Under the pieces are notes generated by a model that was not told where the DNA came from, did no database searches, and was given only the letters and a program-made list of their open reading frames with translations. A stretch of DNA of 64,000 nucleotides, taken from assembly GCA_026315105.1 (NCBI GenBank), contig JAOYRU010000065.1, forward strand, positions 1-64,000, read 5' to 3'. Every line of letters starts with the position of its first letter. Positions within the stretch are counted from its first letter, which is position 1. Positions 8,313-19,079 of this stretch are shown piece after piece. The translations under genes were made by a program, and so were the position numbers. Source of the stretch: Locusta migratoria. Its lineage: Eukaryota; Arthropoda; Insecta; Orthoptera; Acrididae.

Positions 8313-8716
8313 AGGCATATAGTGTTTTCTCTCTCGAAGATGGGTGCATTCAGTAAGTGAGTATGAGACAACGAGTTAGTACATTTTCTCTATATTGTGG
8401 AATGTGCCACAGAAAGGCTTGCAACAACAGGAATCTATCGAATTGGCGATGGAGAGGAAAACAGTAGCGATTTGAAGCGAATGCTGAGAAAATTTGCAGC
8501 CATTGGACGTAGAACGGAAATAGGTGCGGCGTTAGCGAGGGCTGTCTTGCACCAGTTGTGAGACGTTATTTCGAGCATGAAGGCAGGTGCAGTTTTGTCT
8601 CATGGTTGCTATAGGACGTCACCACGTAATAAATGTGGCGCATGGTGTTCTGAAATCAGCATTTTTGACTGTGGTGTGGTCATTATTATGCCTCGTGAAG
8701 GGAGTGTGCTTCGTAG

Positions 8717-8788
8717 TCCGGTGTGGTCTAGTGGCTAGGATATCTGGCTCTCACCCAGGAGGCCCGGGTTCGATTCCCGGCACCGGAA
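8717..8788 (+). tRNA. tRNA-Glu-CTC: tRNA-Glu (CTC), unit 5
   Basis: Same as unit 1 by eye. Confidence 0.95.
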
Positions 8789-9005
8789 TTTCACTTTTTA
8801 ATGCACCTGTTATGCTACTTGCCTCGACGTTGCCCGGTTTGACGCTCCCCTGACGATTGTAGAAAGCTATCCAGAGTATAAACAACAGCAGTAACTGGCG
8901 GCGAAAGAGAGGCTTCTTCCCCAGACTCACAGTCATCAGGCTGTGGCGTGCTGCTTTGCTGTGTATTGGAGCTAAGAGAGGAAGCTCTTTCGGGGTGTAC
9001 CCACG

Positions 9006-9077
9006 GCCGTGATCGTCTAGTGGTTAGGACATTGCGTTGTGGCCGCAATAACCCAGGTTCGAATCCTGGTCACGGCA
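9006..9077 (+). tRNA. tRNA-His-GTG: tRNA-His (GTG), unit 5
   Basis: Same as unit 1 by eye. Confidence 0.95.
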
Positions 9078-9452
9078 ATTTTGCACTAGTTTGTTTTTAT
9101 TTTTTCCCCATCTCAGATCCTCCAAATTTTGTGACTCCCTCTACTATTCAGTGAGGAACTTTGCATATCGTAGTCTCTAATACATATGTTTTTTCAGAGT
9201 ACACGAATCTTCCACCAAGCAGGGACATTGTGCATTTCTGTGTGTGCGTATACTACGATCTTCTCGCAGTCTGTTTGCCCATTTGATTTATACACCTTTG
9301 CCTTCCGACCGAGCGGCAGCGAGCGGCAGTCGAGCAAAGTCAGCAAAGTCAAGAGAAAGACCCCCCCCCACGCACCCCCGAGCCGCCATCCCTCGCCTGG
9401 AATGTCACTTCATAGTCCTCACAGAGAAGAACGTAAGAAAAGAACAAATAAA

Positions 9453-9514
9453 AGTGCTTAGTACGTAGCTTTGTTGTGGCCTCAATATCTTAGGTTCGAA
9501 TCCTGGTCACGGCA
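9453..9514 (+). pseudogene. tRNA-His 3' relic, unit 5
   Basis: Same as unit 1 by eye. Confidence 0.8.
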
Positions 9515-9800
9515 ATCAATTTCTGCAGTAGCTCTTTGCCTTGCTGTTGCTGCCCCCAACTAACCGTGAACAAATGTTGAGTGATAATGACAGCTCTGTC
9601 TTTGTTTTTCACGTGTTCTCAGAGGTCAAATTGCGTACAACTGTTGGCCCAGGACAAGGTAGAAAATTGGGATGATGCGTGAGAAGTTTAGTTGAAAGGG
9701 GCACTTGTTTACGATGTGATGGATAAGCAGGCAGTCACAGTAGAATAGTATGCCCTGTTTGGATAAGAGATAAGAAGGCACAGTGCTTACACCCAGCGCA

Positions 9801-9882
9801 GGTAGCGTGGCCGAGCGGTCTAAGGCGCTGGTTTAAGGCACCAGTCTCTTCGGAGGCGTGGGTTCGAATCCCACCGCTGCCA
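9801..9882 (+). tRNA. tRNA-Leu-AAG: tRNA-Leu (AAG), unit 5
   Basis: Same as unit 1 by eye. Confidence 0.95.
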
Positions 9883-10120
9883 TAATTTTGTGGCACACCA
9901 CGAAACTGGATCTTCAGGCTTTCTCTTCCACGATCGCAGCTAAAGCTGTCGGATGGTGTTTTCGTAGGGCAGGAATGATGTTTCTCTTGCTGCCAAGGGA
10001 GTACTCTCTGACGAGAGAGCGGAGGAAATGTGCCGTGCGACGATTGCATAGGCGTTTTGTTTCCTCTTGTAACTGCTTGCTGCAGAGCAAAAGCAACAGT
10101 ATTGCGGTCGTCGTTCCAGT

Positions 10121-10202
10121 GGTAACGTGGCCGAGCGGTCTAAGGCGCTGGTTTTAGGCACCAGTCTCTTCGGAGGCGTGGGTTCGAATCCCACCGTTGC
10201 CA
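10121..10202 (+). tRNA. tRNA-Leu-TAG: tRNA-Leu (TAG), unit 5
   Basis: Same as unit 1 by eye. Confidence 0.95.
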
Positions 10203-10291
10203 ATTGTTTGCTCTAATTTATTTATTTATTTTAATTCTTTTTTTTCCGAGAATGTAACGACTGCTTTTGTGGAAAGGATGCATCTCATCCG

Positions 10292-10373
10292 ACGGCCGTG
10301 TCGTGTAGGTCTAAGGCGCTGGTTTCAGGCACCATTATCTTCGGAGGCGTGGGTTCGAATCCCATTGCTGCCA
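10292..10373 (+). pseudogene. Leu(CAG)-like relic, unit 5
   Basis: Same as unit 1 by eye. Confidence 0.8.
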
Positions 10374-10777
10374 AGGCATATAGTGTTTTCTCTCTCGAAG
10401 ATGGGTGCATTCAGTAAGTGAGTATGAGACAACGAGTTAGTACATTTTCTCTATATTGTGGAATGTGCCACAGAAAGGCTTGCAACAACAGGAATCTATC
10501 GAATTGGCGATGGAGAGGAAAACAGTAGCGATTTGAAGCGAATGCTGAGAAAATTTGCAGCCATTGGACGTAGAACGGAAATAGGTGCGGCGTTAGCGAG
10601 GGCTGTCTTGCACCAGTTGTGAGACGTTATTTCGAGCATGAAGGCAGGTGCAGTTTTGTCTCATGGTTGCTATAGGACGTCACCACGTAATAAATGTGGC
10701 GCATGGTGTTCTGAAATCAGCATTTTTGACTGTGGTGTGGTCATTATTATGCCTCGTGAAGGGAGTGTGCTTCGTAG

Positions 10778-10849
10778 TCCGGTGTGGTCTAGTGGCTAGG
10801 ATATCTGGCTCTCACCCAGGAGGCCCGGGTTCGATTCCCGGCACCGGAA
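10778..10849 (+). tRNA. tRNA-Glu-CTC: tRNA-Glu (CTC), unit 6
   Basis: Same as unit 1 by eye. Confidence 0.95.
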
Positions 10850-11065
10850 TTTCACTTTTTAATGCACCTGTTATGCTACTTGCCTCGACGTTGCCCGGTT
10901 TGACGCTCCCCTGACGATTGTAGAAAGCTATCCAGAGTATAAACAACAGCAGTAACTGGCGGCGAAAGAGAGGCTTCTTCCCCAGACTCACAGTCATCAG
11001 GCTGTGGCGTGATGCTTTGCTGTGTATTGGAGCTAAGAGAGGAAGCTCTTTCGGGTGTACCCACG

Positions 11066-11137
11066 GCCGTGATCGTCTAGTGGTTAGGACATTGCGTTGT
11101 GGCCGCAATAACCCAGGTTCGAATCCTGGTCACGGCA
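11066..11137 (+). tRNA. tRNA-His-GTG: tRNA-His (GTG), unit 6
   Basis: Same as unit 1 by eye; T33 present although the unit shares the A3 haplotype of units 2 and 3. Confidence 0.95.
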
Positions 11138-11514
11138 ATTTTGCACTAGTTTGTTTTTATTTTTTCCCCATCTCAGATCCTCCAAATTTTGTGACTCCCT
11201 CTACTATTCAGTGAGGAACTTTGCATATCGTAGTCTCTAATACATATGTTTTTTCAGAGTACACGAATCTTCCACCAAGCAGGGACATTGTGCATTTCTG
11301 TGTGTGCGTATACTACGATCTTCTCGCAGTCTGTTTGCCCATTTGATTTATACACCTTTGCCTTCCGACCGAGCGGCAGCGAGCGGCAGTCGAGCAAAGT
11401 CAGCAAAGTCAAGAGAAAGACCCCCCCCCCCACGCACCCCCGAGCCGCCATCCCTCGCCTGGAATGTCACTTCATAGTCCTCACAGAGAAGAACGTAAGA
11501 AAAGAACAAATAAA

Positions 11515-11576
11515 AGTGCTTAGTACGTAGCTTTGTTGTGGCCTCAATATCTTAGGTTCGAATCCTGGTCACGGCA
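11515..11576 (+). pseudogene. tRNA-His 3' relic, unit 6
   Basis: Same as unit 1 by eye. Confidence 0.8.
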
Positions 11577-11862
11577 ATCAATTTCTGCAGTAGCTCTTTG
11601 CCTTGCTGTTGCTGCCCCCAACTAACCGTGAACAAATGTTGAGTGATAATGACAGCTCTGTCTTTGTTTTTCACGTGTTCTCAGAGGTCAAATTGCGTAC
11701 AACTGTTGGCCCAGGACAAGGTAGAAAATTGGGATGATGCGTGAGAAGTTTAGTTGAAAGGGGCACTTGTTTACGATGTGATGGATAAGCAGGCAGTCAC
11801 AGTAGAATAGTATGCCCTGTTTGGATAAGAGATAAGAAGGCACAGTGCTTACACCCAGCGCA

Positions 11863-11944
11863 GGTAGCGTGGCCGAGCGGTCTAAGGCGCTGGTTTAAGG
11901 CACCAGTCTCTTCGGAGGCGTGGGTTCGAATCCCACCGCTGCCA
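11863..11944 (+). tRNA. tRNA-Leu-AAG: tRNA-Leu (AAG), unit 6
   Basis: Same as unit 1 by eye. Confidence 0.95.
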
Positions 11945-12182
11945 TAATTTTGTGGCACACCACGAAACTGGATCTTCAGGCTTTCTCTTCCACGATCGCA
12001 GCTAAAGCTGTCGGATGGTGTTTTCGTAGGGCAGGAATGATGTTTCTCTTGCTGCCAAGGGAGTACTCTCTGACGAGAGAGCGGAGGAAATGTGCCGTGC
12101 GACGATTGCATAGGCGTTTTGTTTCCTCTTGTAACTGCTTGCTGCAGAGCAAAAGCAACAGTATTGCGGTCGTCGTTCCAGT

Positions 12183-12264
12183 GGTAACGTGGCCGAGCGG
12201 TCTAAGGCGCTGGTTTTAGGCACCAGTCTCTTCGGAGGCGTGGGTTCGAATCCCACCGTTGCCA
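12183..12264 (+). tRNA. tRNA-Leu-TAG: tRNA-Leu (TAG), unit 6
   Basis: Same as unit 1 by eye. Confidence 0.95.
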
Positions 12265-12353
12265 ATTGTTTGCTCTAATTTATTTATTTATTTTAATTCT
12301 TTTTTTTCCGAGAATGTAACGACTGCTTTTGTGGAAAGGATGCATCTCATCCG

Positions 12354-12435
12354 ACGGCCGTGTCGTGTAGGTCTAAGGCGCTGGTTTCAGGCACCATTAT
12401 CTTCGGAGGCGTGGGTTCGAATCCCATTGCTGCCA
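12354..12435 (+). pseudogene. Leu(CAG)-like relic, unit 6
   Basis: Same as unit 1 by eye. Confidence 0.8.
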
Positions 12436-12839
12436 AGGCATATAGTGTTTTCTCTCTCGAAGATGGGTGCATTCAGTAAGTGAGTATGAGACAACGAGTT
12501 AGTACATTTTCTCTATATTGTGGAATGTGCCACAGAAAGGCTTGCAACAACAGGAATCTATCGAATTGGCGATGGAGAGGAAAACAGTAGCGATTTGAAG
12601 CGAATGCTGAGAAAATTTGCAGCCATTGGACGTAGAACGGAAATAGGTGCGGCGTTAGCGAGGGCTGTCTTGCACCAGTTGTGAGACGTTATTTCGAGCA
12701 TGAAGGCAGGTGCAGTTTTGTCTCATGGTTGCTATAGGACGTCACCACGTAATAAATGTGGCGCATGGTGTTCTGAAATCAGCATTTTTGACTGTGGTGT
12801 GGTCATTATTATGCCTCGTGAAGGGAGTGTGCTTCGTAG

Positions 12840-12911
12840 TCCGGTGTGGTCTAGTGGCTAGGATATCTGGCTCTCACCCAGGAGGCCCGGGTTCGATTCC
12901 CGGCACCGGAA
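12840..12911 (+). tRNA. tRNA-Glu-CTC: tRNA-Glu (CTC), unit 7
   Basis: Same as unit 1 by eye. Confidence 0.95.
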
Positions 12912-13128
12912 TTTCACTTTTTAATGCACCTGTTATGCTACTTGCCTCGACGTTGCCCGGTTTGACGCTCCCCTGACGATTGTAGAAAGCTATCCAGAGT
13001 ATAAACAACAGCAGTAACTGGCGGCGAAAGAGAGGCTTCTTCCCCAGACTCACAGTCATCAGGCTGTGGCGTGATGCTTTGCTGTGTATTGGAGCTAAGA
13101 GAGGAAGCTCTTTCGGGGTGTACCCACG

Positions 13129-13200
13129 GCCGTGATCGTCTAGTGGTTAGGACATTGCGTTGTGGCCGCAATAACCCAGGTTCGAATCCTGGTCACGGCA
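13129..13200 (+). tRNA. tRNA-His-GTG: tRNA-His (GTG), unit 7
   Basis: Same as unit 1 by eye. Confidence 0.95.
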
Positions 13201-13575
13201 ATTTTGCACTAGTTTGTTTTTATTTTTTCCCCATCTCAGATCCTCCAAATTTTGTGACTCCCTCTACTATTCAGTGAGGAACTTTGCATATCGTAGTCTC
13301 TAATACATATGTTTTTTCAGAGTACACGAATCTTCCACCAAGCAGGGACATTGTGCATTTCTGTGTGTGCGTATACTACGATCTTCTCGCAGTCTGTTTG
13401 CCCATTTGATTTATACACCTTTGCCTTCCGACCGAGCGGCAGCGAGCGGCAGTCGAGCAAAGTCAGCAAAGTCAAGAGAAAGACCCCCCCCCACGCACCC
13501 CCGAGCCGCCATCCCTCGCCTGGAATGTCACTTCATAGTCCTCACAGAGAAGAACGTAAGAAAAGAACAAATAAA

Positions 13576-13637
13576 AGTGCTTAGTACGTAGCTTTGTTGT
13601 GGCCTCAATATCTTAGGTTCGAATCCTGGTCACGGCA
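13576..13637 (+). pseudogene. tRNA-His 3' relic, unit 7
   Basis: Same as unit 1 by eye. Confidence 0.8.
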
Positions 13638-13923
13638 ATCAATTTCTGCAGTAGCTCTTTGCCTTGCTGTTGCTGCCCCCAACTAACCGTGAACAAATGT
13701 TGAGTGATAATGACAGCTCTGTCTTTGTTTTTCACGTGTTCTCAGAGGTCAAATTGCGTACAACTGTTGGCCCAGGACAAGGTAGAAAATTGGGATGATG
13801 CGTGAGAAGTTTAGTTGAAAGGGGCACTTGTTTACGATGTGATGGATAAGCAGGCAGTCACAGTAGAATAGTATGCCCTGTTTGGATAAGAGATAAGAAG
13901 GCACAGTGCTTACACCCAGCGCA

Positions 13924-14005
13924 GGTAGCGTGGCCGAGCGGTCTAAGGCGCTGGTTTAAGGCACCAGTCTCTTCGGAGGCGTGGGTTCGAATCCCACCGC
14001 TGCCA
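13924..14005 (+). tRNA. tRNA-Leu-AAG: tRNA-Leu (AAG), unit 7
   Basis: Same as unit 1 by eye. Confidence 0.95.
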
Positions 14006-14243
14006 TAATTTTGTGGCACACCACGAAACTGGATCTTCAGGCTTTCTCTTCCACGATCGCAGCTAAAGCTGTCGGATGGTGTTTTCGTAGGGCAGGAATG
14101 ATGTTTCTCTTGCTGCCAAGGGAGTACTCTCTGACGAGAGAGCGGAGGAAATGTGCCGTGCGACGATTGCATAGGCGTTTTGTTTCCTCTTGTAACTGCT
14201 TGCTGCAGAGCAAAAGCAACAGTATTGCGGTCGTCGTTCCAGT

Positions 14244-14325
14244 GGTAACGTGGCCGAGCGGTCTAAGGCGCTGGTTTTAGGCACCAGTCTCTTCGGAGGC
14301 GTGGGTTCGAATCCCACCGTTGCCA
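14244..14325 (+). tRNA. tRNA-Leu-TAG: tRNA-Leu (TAG), unit 7
   Basis: Same as unit 1 by eye. Confidence 0.95.
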
Positions 14326-14415
14326 ATTGTTTGCTCTAATTTATTTATTTATTTTAATTCTTTTTTTTTCCGAGAATGTAACGACTGCTTTTGTGGAAAG
14401 GATGCATCTCATCCG

Positions 14416-14497
14416 ACGGCCGTGTCGTGTAGGTCTAAGGCGCTGGTTTCAGGCACCATTATCTTCGGAGGCGTGGGTTCGAATCCCATTGCTGCCA
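14416..14497 (+). pseudogene. Leu(CAG)-like relic, unit 7
   Basis: Same as unit 1 by eye. Confidence 0.8.
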
Positions 14498-14901
14498 AGG
14501 CATATAGTGTTTTCTCTCTCGAAGATGGGTGCATTCAGTAAGTGAGTATGAGACAACGAGTTAGTACATTTTCTCTATATTGTGGAATGTGCCACAGAAA
14601 GGCTTGCAACAACAGGAATCTATCGAATTGGCGATGGAGAGGAAAACAGTAGCGATTTGAAGCGAATGCTGAGAAAATTTGCAGCCATTGGACGTAGAAC
14701 GGAAATAGGTGCGGCGTTAGCGAGGGCTGTCTTGCACCAGTTGTGAGACGTTATTTCGAGCATGAAGGCAGGTGCAGTTTTGTCTCATGGTTGCTATAGG
14801 ACGTCACCACGTAATAAATGTGGCGCATGGTGTTCTGAAATCAGCATTTTTGACTGTGGTGTGGTCATTATTATGCCTCGTGAAGGGAGTGTGCTTCGTA
14901 G

Positions 14902-14973
14902 TCCGGTGTGGTCTAGTGGCTAGGATATCTGGCTCTCACCCAGGAGGCCCGGGTTCGATTCCCGGCACCGGAA
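14902..14973 (+). tRNA. tRNA-Glu-CTC: tRNA-Glu (CTC), unit 8
   Basis: Same as unit 1 by eye. Confidence 0.95.
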
Positions 14974-15190
14974 TTTCACTTTTTAATGCACCTGTTATGC
15001 TACTTGCCTCGACGTTGCCCGGTTTGACGCTCCCCTGACGATTGTAGAAAGCTATCCAGAGTATAAACAACAGCAGTAACTGGCGGCGAAAGAGAGGCTT
15101 CTTCCCCAGACTCACAGTCATCAGGCTGTGGCGTGCTGCTTTGCTGTGTATTGGAGCTAAGAGAGGAAGCTCTTTCGGGGTGTACCCACG

Positions 15191-15262
15191 GCCGTGATCG
15201 TCTAGTGGTTAGGACATTGCGTTGTGGCCGCAATAACCCAGGTTCGAATCCTGGTCACGGCA
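15191..15262 (+). tRNA. tRNA-His-GTG: tRNA-His (GTG), unit 8
   Basis: Gene as unit 1, but the following TTTT is CTTT (C at 15264), so the first Pol III stop is lost. T5 and T6 runs further on remain. Confidence 0.95.
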
Positions 15263-15635
15263 ACTTTGCACTAGTTTGTTTTTATTTTTTCCCCATCTCA
15301 GATCCTCCAAATTTTGTGACTCCCTCTACTATTCAGTGAGGAACTTTGCATATCGTAGTCTCTAATACATATGTTTTTTCAGAGTACACGAATCTTCCAC
15401 CAAGCAGGGACATTGTGCATTTCTGTGTGTGCGTATACTACGATCTTCTCGCAGTCTGTTTGCCCATTTGATTTATACACCTTTGCCTTCCGACCGAGCG
15501 GCAGCGAGCGGCAGTCGAGCAAAGTCAGCAAAGTCAAGAGAAAGACCCCCCCACGCACCCCCGAGCCGCCATCCCTCGCCTGGAATGTCACTTCATAGTC
15601 CTCACAGAGAAGAACGTAAGAAAAGAACAAATAAA

Positions 15636-15697
15636 AGTGCTTAGTACGTAGCTTTGTTGTGGCCTCAATATCTTAGGTTCGAATCCTGGTCACGGCA
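15636..15697 (+). pseudogene. tRNA-His 3' relic, unit 8
   Basis: Same as unit 1 by eye. Confidence 0.8.
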
Positions 15698-15983
15698 ATC
15701 AATTTCTGCAGTAGCTCTTTGCCTTGCTGTTGCTGCCCCCAACTAACCGTGAACAAATGTTGAGTGATAATGACAGCTCTGTCTTTGTTTTTCACGTGTT
15801 CTCAGAGGTCAAATTGCGTACAACTGTTGGCCCAGGACAAGGTAGAAAATTGGGATGATGCGTGAGAAGTTTAGTTGAAAGGGGCACTTGTTTACGATGT
15901 GATGGATAAGCAGGCAGTCACAGTAGAATAGTATGCCCTGTTTGGATAAGAGATAAGAAGGCACAGTGCTTACACCCAGCGCA

Positions 15984-16065
15984 GGTAGCGTGGCCGAGCG
16001 GTCTAAGGCGCTGGTTTAAGGCACCAGTCTCTTCGGAGGCGTGGGTTCGAATCCCACCGCTGCCA
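15984..16065 (+). tRNA. tRNA-Leu-AAG: tRNA-Leu (AAG), unit 8
   Basis: Same as unit 1 by eye. Confidence 0.95.
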
Positions 16066-16303
16066 TAATTTTGTGGCACACCACGAAACTGGATCTTCAG
16101 GCTTTCTCTTCCACGATCGCAGCTAAAGCTGTCGGATGGTGTTTTCGTAGGGCAGGAATGATGTTTCTCTTGCTGCCAAGGGAGTACTCTCTGACGAGAG
16201 AGCGGAGGAAATGTGCCGTGCGACGATTGCATAGGCGTTTTGTTTCCTCTTGTAACTGCTTGCTGCAGAGCAAAAGCAACAGTATTGCGGTCGTCGTTCC
16301 AGT

Positions 16304-16385
16304 GGTAACGTGGCCGAGCGGTCTAAGGCGCTGGTTTTAGGCACCAGTCTCTTCGGAGGCGTGGGTTCGAATCCCACCGTTGCCA
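16304..16385 (+). tRNA. tRNA-Leu-TAG: tRNA-Leu (TAG), unit 8
   Basis: Same as unit 1 by eye. Confidence 0.95.
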
Positions 16386-16475
16386 ATTGTTTGCTCTAAT
16401 TTATTTATTTATTTTAATTCTTTTTTTTTCCGAGAATGTAACGACTGCTTTTGTGGAAAGGATGCATCTCATCCG

Positions 16476-16557
16476 ACGGCCGTGTCGTGTAGGTCTAAGG
16501 CGCTGGTTTCAGGCACCATTATCTTCGGAGGCGTGGGTTCGAATCCCATTGCTGCCA
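16476..16557 (+). pseudogene. Leu(CAG)-like relic, unit 8
   Basis: Same as unit 1 by eye. The retrotransposon begins 150 bp downstream. Confidence 0.8.
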
Positions 16558-16702
16558 AGGCATATAGTGTTTTCTCTCTCGAAGATGGGTGCATTCAGTA
16601 AGTGAGTATGAGACAACGAGTTAGTACATTTTCTCTATATTGTGGAATGTGCCACAGAAAGGCTTGCAACAACAGGAATCTATCGAATTGGCGATGGAGA
16701 GG

Positions 16703-16707
16703 AAAAC
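16703..16707. repeat. target site duplication, left copy
   Basis: AAAAC, matched by 22684-22688. The uninterrupted spacer in other units reads GGAAAACAGTAG, proving one original copy. The C could instead belong to the element, giving a 4-bp AAAA duplication and 450-bp LTRs. Confidence 0.9.
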
Positions 16708-17156
16708 TTTTGTGTCCCGACTTCGTCGCCGCTTTTGTGTCCCAGCCTCGTCGTAGGTGTCGGTGGCCGAGTGGAATGAGACCGACACGCTGGTGCAGGT
16801 ACAGAGGGGAGCAGCCAGAAACTATAAACACTCGAATAAATTAGAAAGATATATATTGAACAGAATGTAACAATACTTAACTTTTACACAGTACTGCAGA
16901 ATGTTGATACATAGTTATTAGAGGCCTGCCTAGTGCCTGTACAAATAGCAAAGTCTTCCCTCGTGCCTATCGGATTACGAAGGTCCTATCGGGTTGCTAT
17001 CTCAGTCCGAAGTCCCGATGTCCTTCAGTGGTGGCCACGAGCGGCGTTGTCGCAGAGGGCGCTCGTGGCTGTCGTCGTGAGAACGCCGCGCCGTGCGTGC
17101 ATGACGGCGCGCGGCGAAAGTAAGTGGCGCGCACTTTGTACTTGTGCGACACCACA
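16708..17156 (-). repeat. 3' LTR of the retrotransposon
   Basis: 449 bp, no difference from 22235-22683 seen by eye. In element orientation it starts TGTGGTGTCG and ends CACAAAA, not the usual CA. The last codons of the pol frame (to 17025) lie inside it. Confidence 0.95.
16757..16788. other. 8-bp inverted repeat in LTR
   Basis: GTGTCGGT (16757-16764) and ACCGACAC (16781-16788) are perfect reverse complements around a 16-base loop. The loop contains TGGCCGAGTGG on the + strand, matching a Pol III box A, but no box B follows. Confidence 0.6.
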
Positions 17157-19079
17157 CCCCTCCCCCCCAAACCGCCGCGCCGTCGTGGCGTAGGGCTGAG
17201 GGCCACGGCGACGGCACTGGGAGGAGGGCCTGGGCGGGGGCGTTACTGGTGGGACGGGCGTCGTAGCTGAGGCCGGGATCGAGACGCCGTCCGCGCCCCG
17301 GCATCCGCCTTGCGATCCTCCAGGGAACCCGCCGAAACCTGGGGAAGGGCGCCCGCCCCCGCCCAGAGGGAGCAGGTCATCTTCTTCTGAGGTGCGTGGC
17401 CCAAGCTGGGGGGGCCCGCACGGTCCCGGAGTCCCTCTCAGTGACGCTGTCATCTGCGGCGGCGACAGCGGCGGCGACGACTGCGGCGGAGATGCGTCGA
17501 CGTCCATAGGGATGTCGTAGTCCGGGGACGAACGATGTGGCTGTGCTCCCTGGCGGTGAACTGGGTCTGGAATCAAGAAACCGGAGACAGGATCGCGCGG
17601 CCTATGCAGACGCAATTGGTTTGCGTGGCGCCGCAGCTCCGACCCTGTGGAAGAACGTACAACAAACATATTGCGCCCGAGCACGCGCTGAATGGTGCCC
17701 GGTAACCATTTCTTCTTGTTGCCAGCAAACACCCTGTACAGCACCGGCGTAGAAACCTGAAAACGCGTAGCGCCATACGAACCGACTCGGTGTGTGGGAG
17801 GCTGCAGCAGGTGAAGGAGAGTGCGGTGACGGCGGCCGTGTAGCAGCTCGGCAGGAGACGGGCCGTCACGTGGCATGCACCGATACGTAGACAGGAAAAT
17901 TTGAAGAGCTTGCTGCCTGGAGTGCTGACCTTTCATCTTCTCCATGTGAGACTTGAATGTTCGAACGAAACGTTCTGCTTCACCATTGGACTGAGGGTGA
18001 AAAGGTGCAGTGGTGATATGCTGAATGCCATTCACACGACAAAACTGTTGAAATTCCGCACTAACAAACTGAGGTCCATTGTCACTGACGATAGTTTCAG
18101 GCAAACCTTCGATGCAAAACACGGATGTTAAGGCACTGATTGTACTAGAAGCTGTCGTTGAGTTCATGGCAATCACAAAAGGAAACTTGCTGAAAGCGTC
18201 TACAACAATTAACCAGCGCGTATTCCAGAAAGGTCCGGCAAAGTCAATGTGTAAACGTTGCCATGGTCCCTTGGGGCGTGGCCAGTCTGAGAAACGTTGC
18301 GGAGGAGCCGCCTGATGCTCCGCACAAACTGTACACTGTGATGTCATTCTCTCTATCTGAGCGTCCATACCAACCCAGGTACAATGACGTCTGGCCAATT
18401 GCTTTGTCCTAACAATGCCCCAATGTCCTTGATGCAGGAGGCGTAACACTTCTCGTTGCAGGGAACGAGGAACAATCACTCTTGCTTGGTCGTTGTCGGT
18501 ATGCAACAACAGTACACCCTGACTTAAAGATAATGTATGACGTTGTGCAAAATAACGTCGAACCAGAGGCCGATCAATGTCTTTGGCTCTGGCAGGCCAC
18601 CCTGAGCGAACAAAACGTGCTACCACACTTAGGTCTGCATCCGCAGCTGTTTCCTGTGCAACCCGACGAGAGTTCAAAGGAAAGTCTGCGACAGCGGAAG
18701 CATCTCTGGAGTCTATCTGACAACATGCCATTTCTGAAGAATCAAATGATACATCCTGGCCAACCGGAAGTCGGGAAAGTGCGTCTGCGTTGGCATGTTT
18801 AGTGGTAGGTCGGTACAAAATCTCATACTGATAATTTGACAATATCAAGGACCATCTCTGAAGCTTTTGTGCCGTTCGTGGCGGAATTGGCTTTGTGGGT
18901 GAGAACAACGACGTGAGAGGCTTGTGGTCCGTCAACAAATAGAATTTTCTGCCATACAGATAATGATGAAACTTTGTGACGCCGTAAATGATTGCTAAGG
19001 CCTCCTTTTCTATCTGACTGTAATTCTGTTGCGTCGGCGTCAGTAGCTTGGATGCAAAGGCAATAGGACGATCGTGACA
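17025..19079 (-). CDS. gag-pol, 3' part: RNase H remainder, integrase, tail
   Basis: In the same frame as the upstream part, directly after an in-frame TGA. No ATG opens it, and the first start-like codon is a TTG at 18938 inside RNase H, so it is a continuation, not a separate gene. Residues below are counted from 18938. The RNase H part shows TDHKPL and NADALSR (catalytic Asp). Integrase has an HHCC zinc site (H169, H172, C202, C205), the catalytic triad D232, D286, E322 with D-35-E spacing, then a basic C-terminal domain. The tail from about 450 is Pro/Gly/Ser-rich, translates through the polypurine tract, and ends at TGA 17025-17027 inside the 3' LTR. Confidence 0.9.
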   Translation of the reverse strand, partial: CHDRPIAFASKLLTPTQQNYSQIEKEALAIIYGVTKFHHYLYGRKFYLLTDHKPLTSLFSPTKPIPPRTAQKLQRWSLILSNYQYEILYRPTTKHANADALSRLPVGQDVSFDSSEMACCQIDSRDASAVADFPLNSRRVAQETAADADLSVVARFVRSGWPARAKDIDRPLVRRYFAQRHTLSLSQGVLLLHTDNDQARVIVPRSLQREVLRLLHQGHWGIVRTKQLARRHCTWVGMDAQIERMTSQCTVCAEHQAAPPQRFSDWPRPKGPWQRLHIDFAGPFWNTRWLIVVDAFSKFPFVIAMNSTTASSTISALTSVFCIEGLPETIVSDNGPQFVSAEFQQFCRVNGIQHITTAPFHPQSNGEAERFVRTFKSHMEKMKGQHSRQQALQIFLSTYRCMPRDGPSPAELLHGRRHRTLLHLLQPPTHRVGSYGATRFQVSTPVLYRVFAGNKKKWLPGTIQRVLGRNMFVVRSSTGSELRRHANQLRLHRPRDPVSGFLIPDPVHRQGAQPHRSSPDYDIPMDVDASPPQSSPPLSPPQMTASLRGTPGPCGPPQLGPRTSEEDDLLPLGGGGRPSPGFGGFPGGSQGGCRGADGVSIPASATTPVPPVTPPPRPSSQCRRRGPQPYATTARRFGGEGCGVAQVQSARHLLSPRAVMHARRGVLTTTATSALCDNAARGHH
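17157..17168 (-). promoter_or_regulatory. polypurine tract
   Basis: Twelve purines on the - strand (seven G, A, four G) directly before the 3' LTR, the expected primer for plus-strand DNA synthesis. It lies inside the open frame. Confidence 0.88.

Larger units (their letters stand above)
8313..10373 (+). repeat. tRNA cassette repeat, unit 5
   Basis: 2061 bp; C4, C-run 9, T-run 8. Confidence 0.98.
10374..12435 (+). repeat. tRNA cassette repeat, unit 6
   Basis: 2062 bp; A3, C-run 11, T-run 8. Confidence 0.98.
12436..14497 (+). repeat. tRNA cassette repeat, unit 7
   Basis: 2062 bp; A4, C-run 9, T-run 9. Confidence 0.98.
14498..16557 (+). repeat. tRNA cassette repeat, unit 8
   Basis: 2060 bp; C4, C-run 7 (shortest seen), T-run 9; His terminator variant C at 15264. 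Confidence 0.98.

Noticed and set aside
16757..16790. tRNA gene in the LTR suggested by a box A match
   Set aside because: No box B or cloverleaf follows; the match is short.
17025..18938. Separate integrase gene starting at TTG 18938
   Set aside because: The TTG lies inside RNase H in the same frame as the upstream part; the segment is a continuation after a stop, not an independent gene.
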